From positions 1-5,445 of the forward strand of contig JAJBVQ010000063.1 of NCBI GenBank assembly GCA_020859745.1: a stretch of 5,445 nt of DNA, given 5' to 3'. A model generated the notes under the pieces. The model saw only the letters and a list, made by a program, of their open reading frames with translations, was not told the DNA's origin and searched no databases. Position 1 is the first letter of the stretch. Each line of letters begins with the position of its first letter. This DNA comes from Rikenellaceae bacterium (GTDB lineage Bacteria; Bacteroidota; Bacteroidia; Bacteroidales; Rikenellaceae). The translations under genes were made by a program, and so were the position numbers. Positions 1 through 4,729 of this stretch are shown piece after piece.

Positions 1-474
1 GTCAGGGGGCGGGGGATGAAGGGGATTCTGATAATTTCGAGTCCGAAAAAGAGGACTTACCGGGATGACAGGAAATTCCTGATGAAACAGGGATTCGCGG
101 TCTGCGATACGGCGGAACCTTATTTCGAATTGATGGTCAAAATGTTCGGCGGGGAAAATGTCCCGGCGGACGGGTTGCCCCGTTTCGCGGAGGGCGCGAG
201 AACGTCGAACATGGGGGATGATGATATTCGGGGAGTCGATATTTTCTATACCGCGCAGTGTCCGTTCACGGTTCCTTACATCGGGTTGCTGAAACCGGTG
301 ATCGAGGCGTCCGGAATACCGGTCCGAACGCACCGCATAACTGCTGCGGAACAGGCGCAGGGACACTGTTGCCCGGTGACGGCATACAGTGTTTTTGTGG
401 ACGGCGCGTTCCGCACACACGAGATACTGACCCCGGCTAAATTGGAGAAATTATTATCGGAATACAACGATTAG
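1..474 (+). CDS. GNAT acetyltransferase with YoaP-like C-terminal domain (5' partial)
   Basis: The reading frame is open from base 1, so the ATG at 16 is most likely an internal methionine and the true start lies outside the window. The 157 visible residues resemble, from memory, the C-terminal half of Bacteroidales proteins of about 250 residues that join an N-terminal GNAT acetyltransferase fold to a YoaP-like domain. Matching landmarks are the end of the GNAT fold (GILIISSPKK), the segment DTAEPYFEL, and a thioredoxin-like stretch beginning FYTAQCPFT, with Cys at nt 259-261, followed by AEQAQ, a CCPVTAY motif and a final helix. The acetyl-CoA-binding part is not visible, and the substrate is unknown for the family as far as I know. 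The antiporter gene begins 9 bases after the stop, so the two may be cotranscribed. The family call is fairly firm; the biochemical role is not. Confidence 0.8.
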   Translation, partial: VRGRGMKGILIISSPKKRTYRDDRKFLMKQGFAVCDTAEPYFELMVKMFGGENVPADGLPRFAEGARTSNMGDDDIRGVDIFYTAQCPFTVPYIGLLKPVIEASGIPVRTHRITAAEQAQGHCCPVTAYSVFVDGAFRTHEILTPAKLEKLLSEYND

Positions 475-483
475 TTTAGATAT

Positions 484-882
484 ATGCGTAAAATACTCCT
501 GTTCTCTTTTTTCCTGATCCTGGGCTTGGCGGCCTCGCAGACCCTTCCCACGCTGATGGCGGGGGAGAGCTACGCTTCGTTCAAAGGGGTGACGGACATA
601 CTGCTCTATATCTGCCTGGCATTCATTATGATCAACGTCGGCCGCGAGTTCGAGGTCGACAAGGCCCGCTGGCGGGGCTATGTGAGCGACTATTTTATCG
701 CCATGGCGACGGCGGCGCTGCCGTGGATCCTGGTGGCGGTCTATTATGTGTTCGTGTTACTGCCCGGCTCCTATCACGGCGACTGGGACGCCTGGAAAGA
801 GAGCCTGCTCCTGAGCCGTTTCGCGGCCCCGACCTCGGCGGGGATATGGCGATCTTCGACGACCTGGACACCATCCTGCTGA
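484..882 (+). CDS. 5' fragment of the split antiporter
   Basis: This fragment encodes 132 residues. Three hydrophobic segments are visible at about residues 4-22, 36-52 and 68-93, followed by WKESLLLSRFAAPTSAG, a conserved stretch of the family. The last 12 residues, after Gly120, are out-of-frame sequence ending at TGA 880-882. The ATG at 484 is chosen because it follows the upstream stop by 9 bases and begins a plausible first membrane helix. There is no clear Shine-Dalgarno sequence. If translated, it would give a short membrane peptide without the ion-binding core. Confidence 0.7.
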   Translation: MRKILLFSFFLILGLAASQTLPTLMAGESYASFKGVTDILLYICLAFIMINVGREFEVDKARWRGYVSDYFIAMATAALPWILVAVYYVFVLLPGSYHGDWDAWKESLLLSRFAAPTSAGIWRSSTTWTPSC

Positions 883-1622
883 TGATCCCGCTGCAAATCA
901 TGATGGTGGGTTTCCGGCTGGAGGTGATCGTCATTCTTGCCGTGGTGACCGTGCTGCTGGGCTTCGGGTGGCGGCAGCTCGCCAAGTACGATATGAAACA
1001 GGAGTGGTGGGCGATATTGCTGTACGCGGTGGCGGTGATTTTCGTGACGTGGCTGGTCAACCGGCTGTTCCATATCCATATCGAAGTGCTGCTGCCGGCG
1101 TTCGTGCTGGGGATGGTGATGCGGCACAAGCATATCGACACGCCCGTCGAGCGGAAAGTCTCCACCGGCGTGTCGTTCCTGTTCATGCTTTTGGTAGGGC
1201 TGAGCATGCCGTATTTCGTGGGGAACGGCATGGAGGCGTTCTCGGCCCGTTCGGCGGCCGAGGGCGGTGCGCCTTCGATTCTGGGAGCGCAGCCGATGAT
1301 GTCGTGGGGGATGATCGCGTTCCACGTGCTGATCGTTTCGGTCTTGTCGAACATCGGGAAACTGGTGCCGCTGTTTTTCTACCGCGACCGGATGTTCGAG
1401 GAGCGGCTGGCCTTGTCGGTGGGGATGTTCACGCGCGGCGAGGTGGGGGCCGGGATCATCTTTATCGCACTGGGGTACAATATCGGCGGCCCGGCGCTGA
1501 TCATCTCCGTACTGACGCTGGTGCTGAACCTGATCCTGACGGGCGGTTTTGTCGTGTGGGTCAAACGGTTGGCTATCAAGGCTTACGGCGGTCAGCCGCA
1601 GGGTGTGAGCTCGGTGGTATAG
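846..1622 (+). CDS. 3' fragment of the split antiporter
   Basis: Read from the ATG at 846, this gives 258 residues starting MAIFDDLDT. The acidic pair in FDDLDT (residues 5-6) is the kind of charged membrane motif used for ion binding in Na+/H+ exchangers. Hydrophobic segments follow at about 10-41, 54-71, 79-92, 107-124, 152-178, 188-210 and 213-239. Conserved-looking blocks are HIEVLLPAFVLGMVM, SNIGKLVPLFFYRDR and MFTRGEVGAGIIFIALGYN. The same frame is open back to about 723, but those residues are out-of-frame antiporter sequence and not protein-like. The ATG at 846 is probably fortuitous and was created at the deletion junction. Confidence 0.65.
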   Translation: MAIFDDLDTILLMIPLQIMMVGFRLEVIVILAVVTVLLGFGWRQLAKYDMKQEWWAILLYAVAVIFVTWLVNRLFHIHIEVLLPAFVLGMVMRHKHIDTPVERKVSTGVSFLFMLLVGLSMPYFVGNGMEAFSARSAAEGGAPSILGAQPMMSWGMIAFHVLIVSVLSNIGKLVPLFFYRDRMFEERLALSVGMFTRGEVGAGIIFIALGYNIGGPALIISVLTLVLNLILTGGFVVWVKRLAIKAYGGQPQGVSSVV

Positions 1623-1672
1623 CCTTGATATACTACGGCATCTTTGACAAGGAGTTGTGCCATTCTTTGATT

Positions 1673-1740
1673 CGGGCCGCCGCCAGGGGCGGAAGCGCCA
1701 AAGGCGCTTGGCGGCAGGCCCGGCGACTCTGACGAGTCGC
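1673..1740 (+). repeat. structured intergenic element 1 (bulged long hairpin plus TGAC-loop hairpin)
   Basis: The element lies between the convergent antiporter and ribD genes. Pairing can be read directly. Helix a is CGGGCC (1673-1678) with GGCCCG (1717-1722). Helix b is GCCGCC (1679-1684) with GGCGGC (1710-1715), with A1716 bulged between the helices. An 8-nt 5' bulge follows (1685-1692). Helix c is AAGCGCC (1693-1699) with GGCGCTT (1703-1709) around an AAA loop. A second perfect hairpin abuts it: GCGACTC (1723-1729), TGAC loop, GAGTCGC (1734-1740). There is no T-tract after it, so it is not a typical intrinsic terminator. Its layout matches the element at 3845-3910. Whether it acts as DNA (a REP-like repeat) or as RNA at the 3' end of the antiporter transcript cannot be decided here. 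Confidence 0.7.
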
Positions 1741-1752
1741 GTGACTTACTCG

Positions 1753-1770
1753 GCTTACCATGGGGTAGGC
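1753..1770. other. small hairpin in the convergent intergenic region
   Basis: GCTTACC (1753-1759) and GGTAGGC (1764-1770) form a 7-bp stem with one G-T wobble around an ATGG loop. On the minus strand it sits about 15 bases beyond the ribD stop, where a terminator would be expected. No T-rich tail follows on either strand, so termination is only a weak guess. Confidence 0.3.
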
Positions 1771-1784
1771 AAATTGTATGCAGA

Positions 1785-2882
1785 TCAACCCCGCTCAAAG
1801 ATTTTCAGTCCCACTGCCGGGAGTTCGCCCGTGATCTTTGCGGTTGCCGGCAGGATCGGTGCGGGAATGCCGATGGGATCAGGCACGAATATAGCCGGGT
1901 AAAGTTCGTTCAGTGCCATCGGGGCGGTGAAAACCCGCGCCTCATCCCACAACCCGGTCCCGATGACCGAGTTCAGCAACTGCGCCCCCCCTTCGATCAT
2001 GACGGACTGCACCCTGTACGGCTCCCGCCGCAGGGCTTGCAATAGGTCTTCCAAATCTCCGAAGATTTCGATCGATACATTCGGCTTTCCGGCAAACCGG
2101 CTTTTCGCCGCAACCTTATTCGAGGCGGCTGTGAACAGCACCGTCTGCGCTTCGCCGTTGAAGATATTCAGTTCCGGCGGCAAGGTCAAATGCCGGTCGG
2201 GCACTACCCGCAGCGGATGGCGTCCCTGCCACGCACGCACGGTCAGCGAGGGATTGTCGAGCAACGCCGTGCGCGTCCCCACCAGTATTGCATCCTCTTC
2301 GGCCCGCCAGCGGTGCACCAGTATTTTCGCCGCCTCGCCCGTCATCCAGGCCGCCGGGATTTCCGCCGAAGGGCGCACGGCGTCCAGATACCCGTCCGAA
2401 GTTTGCGCCCATTTCAGGATAATATACGGCCTGCCTTCGTTTTGCGCCGTAAAAAAGCGGCGGTTGAAATGCAGGCACTCTTTTTCGAGCATCCCCACCG
2501 TCACGTCAATGCCCGCTTCCCGCATTTTTGCAATGCCCCGGCCGCTCACCTCACAGTACGAGTCGATGCAGCCCACCACCACCCGCGGAATCCCTTTTTC
2601 TATAAGGAGGTCGGCGCACGGCGGCGTTTTGCCCCAGTGGCTGCACGGTTCGAGGTTCACGTATAGCGTGCTTTCCTGTAAGAGCGGGCCGTGGCCGTTC
2701 GCCTCGGCGTCGGCCACGGCGTTCACTTCGGCATGCGGCCCCCCGTATTGCCGGTGCCACCCTTCGCCGATGATCCGCCCCTGGTGGACGATCACGCATC
2801 CGACCAGCGGGTTGGGCGACGCGCTGCCGGCTCCCAGCGCCGCCAGCTCCAGGCACCTTTTCATATAGGCTTCTTCCTTCAT
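1785..2882 (-). CDS. ribD: bifunctional riboflavin biosynthesis deaminase/reductase RibD
   Basis: RibD carries out two consecutive steps of riboflavin synthesis in the cytoplasm: deamination of the diaminopyrimidine made from GTP, then NADPH-dependent reduction of the ribosyl side chain. The 365-residue product has a usual length for the family. The N-terminal deaminase domain (about 1-145) shows NPLVGCVIV, the zinc and catalytic motif HAE (His50, Glu52), and EPCSHWGKTPPC with zinc ligands Cys80 and Cys89. The C-terminal reductase domain (about 150-365) shows RPYIILKWAQTSDGYLDA, WMTGEAA, DAILVGTRTALLDNPSLTVR and MIEGGAQLLNSV. The ATG at 2882 is chosen because MKEEAYMKRCLELA matches the expected N-terminus. 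The frame is open upstream to about 3416, but that stretch is antisense to prmC and not protein-like. The gene diverges from prmC. No FMN riboswitch is possible in so short a leader. Confidence 0.96.
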   Translation of the reverse strand: MKEEAYMKRCLELAALGAGSASPNPLVGCVIVHQGRIIGEGWHRQYGGPHAEVNAVADAEANGHGPLLQESTLYVNLEPCSHWGKTPPCADLLIEKGIPRVVVGCIDSYCEVSGRGIAKMREAGIDVTVGMLEKECLHFNRRFFTAQNEGRPYIILKWAQTSDGYLDAVRPSAEIPAAWMTGEAAKILVHRWRAEEDAILVGTRTALLDNPSLTVRAWQGRHPLRVVPDRHLTLPPELNIFNGEAQTVLFTAASNKVAAKSRFAGKPNVSIEIFGDLEDLLQALRREPYRVQSVMIEGGAQLLNSVIGTGLWDEARVFTAPMALNELYPAIFVPDPIGIPAPILPATAKITGELPAVGLKIFERG

Positions 2883-2887
2883 GGCAA

Positions 2888-2895
2888 CAAATTTA
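2888..2895 (-). promoter_or_regulatory. candidate -7 box of the ribD promoter
   Basis: On the minus strand this reads TAAATTTG, a full match to the Bacteroidota -7 consensus TAnnTTTG. It ends only 5 bases before the ribD ATG at 2882, so a transcript from it would have almost no leader. I see no clear -33 TTTG at the normal spacing, and the surrounding DNA is AT-rich, so a chance match is possible. Confidence 0.4.
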
Positions 2896-2896
2896 A

Positions 2897-2915
2897 TTAT
2901 CTTTACATAAGATAA
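2897..2915. promoter_or_regulatory. perfect 7-bp inverted repeat in the ribD/prmC divergent region (candidate operator)
   Basis: TTATCTT (2897-2903), spacer TACAT, then AAGATAA (2909-2915) form a perfect dyad. It lies just upstream of the candidate ribD -7 box, in the position where a regulator would cover the promoter, and 29 bases upstream of the first prmC ATG. Its AT content and symmetric half-sites fit a protein-binding site better than an RNA hairpin. The two arms also resemble partial -7 boxes on opposite strands, which could explain the symmetry. Confidence 0.35.
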
Positions 2916-2944
2916 GATGCGCCTCGGCAATTTTGTACTTTGCG

Positions 2945-3841
2945 ATGCAAATGCCGGCAAAAGATGCAACGCATCCGCTCGGCTTTCATTATCTTTGCTT
3001 GACTTTGACCCTTTCGGAGACATATCGGGATGCTGTGGCGCGTCTTTCCGCCCTTTACGGCGCGCGCGAGGCGGAAGCTGTCGTTGCGCGGTTGCTGGAG
3101 GATAAATACGGAATCGGGCGTCTGGAACGGGTGATGAATGGTTCTTCCGTTTTTGAACGCGGCGGGGAATGGGAGGCGAATCTGCGGCGGCTGGAAGCAT
3201 GGGAACCGGTGCAGTATGTGACCGGCAGACAGGAATTTTACGGGCGGTCGTTCGAAGTGACGCGCGACACGTTGATCCCCCGGGTCGAGACGGAACAGTT
3301 GGCGGGGGAGATACTGGCCGGTTCGCCGAAAAAACGGGTGCTCGACATCGGTACGGGGAGCGGTGCTCTCGCGGTGACGCTGGCGGCGGAGTGGCGCGAT
3401 GCGTATGTGGAGGCATGGGATATTTCGGCGGGGGCTTTGGCGGTGGCCGCTTCCAATGCCGAAACCCATGGTGTGGGCGGCCGTGTGCGGTTCGTGGAAC
3501 GGGACGTGCTGAACTATATGCCTTCGGAAAGGGAACGATTCGATCTGGTGATGAGCAATCCGCCCTATGTGCTGGATTCGGAACGGGCAGGGATGCGGGC
3601 GAATGTGGTGCGTTATGAACCGGAGGGGGCGTTGTACGTGCCCGACGACGATCCGTTGCTGTTCTACCGGGCCATTGCGCGGCTGCCGTTGCTCGAACCG
3701 GGCGGCGAGTTGTGGTTCGAGATCAACGAACGGTATGGTGCTGAAATACAGGAATTATTGTTGTCACTGGGGTATGAGGCGGTGCAAATTTTGAAGGATA
3801 TTCATGGTCGGGAGCGGATGGTGCGGGGGATTGCCAGGTAG
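2945..3841 (+). CDS. prmC: release factor glutamine N5-methyltransferase PrmC (HemK)
   Basis: PrmC uses S-adenosylmethionine to methylate the glutamine of the GGQ motif in peptide chain release factors 1 and 2. Numbered from the ATG at 2945 (298 residues), it has a helical N-terminal domain to about residue 85. Then come the substrate-contacting EPVQYVTGRQEFYG (87-100) and IPRVETEQL (111-119), the SAM-binding motif VLDIGTGSG (132-140), the catalytic NPPY (205-208), and a C-terminal DIHGRERMV. The start is uncertain. The first 20 residues do not look like the family, and a TTG at 3005 beginning TLSETYRDAVARL would give 278 residues, almost the length of E. coli PrmC (277). A TTG at 2933 is also in frame. 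The gene diverges from ribD and is followed by element 2 and recX, with which it may share a transcript. The product is secure; only the start is open. Confidence 0.95.
   Translation: MQMPAKDATHPLGFHYLCLTLTLSETYRDAVARLSALYGAREAEAVVARLLEDKYGIGRLERVMNGSSVFERGGEWEANLRRLEAWEPVQYVTGRQEFYGRSFEVTRDTLIPRVETEQLAGEILAGSPKKRVLDIGTGSGALAVTLAAEWRDAYVEAWDISAGALAVAASNAETHGVGGRVRFVERDVLNYMPSERERFDLVMSNPPYVLDSERAGMRANVVRYEPEGALYVPDDDPLLFYRAIARLPLLEPGGELWFEINERYGAEIQELLLSLGYEAVQILKDIHGRERMVRGIAR
2990..2997 (+). promoter_or_regulatory. candidate -7 box of the prmC promoter
   Basis: TATCTTTG is a full match to the Bacteroidota TAnnTTTG -7 box and ends 7 bases before the in-frame TTG at 3005. If used, it would put transcription start close to that TTG and exclude the ATG codons at 2945 and 2951. 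A one-base-short relative, TACTTTGC, lies at 2936-2943. No clear -33 element is visible for either, so this is tentative. Confidence 0.35.
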
Positions 3842-3844
3842 GTT

Positions 3845-3910
3845 TGGCCTCGCGCCGCCCCCCCGGGCCGCTTTGCGGCCCGGCGCTGAGGCCACAGTCC
3901 TGACGGACTG
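3845..3910 (+). repeat. structured intergenic element 2 (same plan as element 1)
   Basis: The element begins 3 bases after the prmC stop and ends 17 bases before recX. Helix a is TGGCCTC (3845-3851) with GAGGCCA (3888-3894). Helix b is GCGCC (3852-3856) with GGCGC (3882-3886), with T3887 bulged between the helices. An 8-nt 5' bulge follows (3857-3864). Helix c is GGGCCGC (3865-3871) with GCGGCCC (3875-3881) around a TTT loop. A second perfect hairpin abuts it: CAGTCC (3895-3900), TGAC loop, GGACTG (3905-3910). The DNA after it is A-rich rather than T-rich, arguing against an intrinsic terminator. In a prmC-recX transcript it could stabilise the prmC 3' end or reduce read-through. Confidence 0.7.
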
Positions 3911-3927
3911 ATTAAAAAACGAGAACT

Positions 3928-4512
3928 ATGGTCTATTACGGCGATGAAGAGGCCGGCTACAAGCGGGTGCGGGAGCGAAAACGGCCCGAAAACATCGACT
4001 ATTCCCAGCCCGCGAAGAGTGTGGAGCGGGCATTGGAATCGCTGATGCTGACCTGCGCCAAGAGCGAGCGGTGCATCAGTGACATCAAACGGTCACTCTA
4101 CCGGTGGCGGATGAACAAGGAGGACTACGAGCCGATCATCGCCCGGCTGGTGAAGGAGAAATTCGTGGACGAGGAGCGGTACGCGCAGGCCTACGTGCGG
4201 GAGAAGATGAACTGTTCGGGCTGGGGACGGCGCAAGATAGAATTGGGGCTGAAGGCGAAAGGGATACCGAAGGAGATTATCGGGGAGGCGGTGAAGCAGA
4301 TCGAGCCGGAACAGCAGGCGGACAAACTGGAAACGATGCTCTACCGGCGTTTTTTGCGGGAACGGGACAAGGCCAAGGGGGCGTATGACTTGCGGACGAA
4401 ACTGTTCCGCTGGGCGATGGGGCGGGGCTACGACTATTCGGAAATACAGGAGATATTGGAGCGGATCATGGCCGACGGCTACGATCCGGGCGAGGATTTT
4501 ACGAGATGGTGA
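3928..4512 (+). CDS. recX: RecX, regulatory protein of RecA
   Basis: RecX binds RecA filaments on single-stranded DNA and modulates their activity in recombination and the SOS response. The 194-residue product is made of helical repeats typical of the family. A basic N-terminal tail (1-30) precedes the first repeat (about 31-72, SVERALESLMLTCAKSER). The strongest signature is in the second (74-112), LVKEKFVDEERYAQAYV followed by GRRKIELGLKAKGI. A third (about 133-182) includes RTKLFRWAMGRGYDYSEI. The ATG at 3928 is the first in frame after element 2; the upstream sequence is A-rich with no Shine-Dalgarno. The gene does not sit next to recA here, but a position after prmC is, from memory, common in Bacteroidales. 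No SOS-type operator is recognisable upstream. Confidence 0.92.
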   Translation: MVYYGDEEAGYKRVRERKRPENIDYSQPAKSVERALESLMLTCAKSERCISDIKRSLYRWRMNKEDYEPIIARLVKEKFVDEERYAQAYVREKMNCSGWGRRKIELGLKAKGIPKEIIGEAVKQIEPEQQADKLETMLYRRFLRERDKAKGAYDLRTKLFRWAMGRGYDYSEIQEILERIMADGYDPGEDFTRW

Positions 4513-4609
4513 TTTGCAAAAGGATATTTGTGCGCGGGTTATGGCGAAGGCTGGTGTTCTTTGGGGATCCGGCGAGGGTTTTGCGCGGTGGTAAGCGGGG
4601 TTGGTCGGT

Positions 4610-4626
4610 GCGGCTCGTAGAGCCGC
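4610..4626. repeat. perfect 7-bp hairpin at the left edge of element 3
   Basis: GCGGCTC (4610-4616), a GTA loop and GAGCCGC (4620-4626) form a perfect stem. It stands about 100 bases after the recX stop with no following T-tract. It is separated by only 5 bases from the long stem at 4632-4696 and is probably part of the same repeat unit. Confidence 0.5.
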
Positions 4627-4631
4627 TCAGC

Positions 4632-4708
4632 CCGGAGCCACCCCGAGCGGAGGGCTGCACCTGCGCTACGCTTGGTCGTGCCCCCGCTGGCTCCGGACTG
4701 TTTCCGGA
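4632..4708. repeat. structured intergenic element 3 (long imperfect stem with a competing 3' hairpin)
   Basis: A 9-bp outer stem pairs CCGGAGCCA (4632-4640) with TGGCTCCGG (4688-4696). Inside it, after a 6-nt 5' bulge, GCGG (4647-4650) pairs with CCGC (4684-4687), and GCAC (4657-4660) pairs with GTGC (4678-4681). The 3' arm of the outer stem is also part of a second possible hairpin, TCCGGA (4692-4697), CTGTT loop, TCCGGA (4703-4708), so the two folds exclude each other. The rest of the recX to M23 gap (4513-4729) shows no gene. A frame open across it (4506-4736) reads low-complexity Pro/Gly/Arg sequence and is not supported. Confidence 0.5.
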
Positions 4709-4729
4709 ACGGAAAATGAATAATTTAAG

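Larger units (their letters stand above)
484..1622 (+). pseudogene. CPA2-type Na+/H+ (cation:proton) antiporter, broken by an internal frameshifting deletion
   Basis: This is one ancestral inner-membrane antiporter gene now lying in two frames. The first frame encodes the N-terminal membrane segments up to SRFAAPTSAG (codon ending at 843). The second frame resumes at once with AIFDDLDT (from 849) and runs to the C-terminus. Related Bacteroidales proteins, as I remember them, carry about 20 more residues between these motifs, a membrane helix and short loop. The frame change requires loss of 3n+1 bases, which fits a deletion of roughly 60-70 bases better than a one-base error. Both halves keep well-conserved protein sequence, so the lesion looks recent, or it could be an assembly fault. 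An intact protein would use the proton gradient to move Na+ or K+ (Na_H_exchanger family). The missing helix makes rescue by ribosomal slippage an unlikely route to a working transporter. Confidence 0.82.

Noticed and set aside
820..860. Programmed -1 ribosomal frameshift joining the antiporter halves
   Set aside because: There is no convincing slippery heptamer, and slippage would not restore the roughly 20 residues that appear to be missing.
695..1354. Minus-strand open frames under the antiporter
   Set aside because: The products are His/Arg/Pro-rich shadow sequence, while the plus strand carries clear membrane protein motifs.
1635..1650. CATCTTTG as a plus-strand -7 box near 1640-1647
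   Set aside because: It misses the consensus first base and has no plus-strand gene downstream, since ribD is convergent.
1927..2868. Open plus-strand frame opposite ribD
   Set aside because: High GC keeps frames open opposite real genes. The translation has no recognisable domain and ribD on the other strand is certain.
2883..2944. FMN riboswitch upstream of ribD
   Set aside because: The ribD leader is at most a few dozen AT-rich bases with no multi-helix junction.
2883..3416. Long N-terminal extension of the ribD frame on the minus strand
   Set aside because: It is antisense to prmC, reads as Pro/Arg/Ser-rich low-complexity sequence, and the expected RibD N-terminus begins exactly at the ATG at 2882.
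3845..3927. Intrinsic terminator after prmC
   Set aside because: The hairpins are strong but are followed by an A-rich, not T-rich, stretch on the coding strand.
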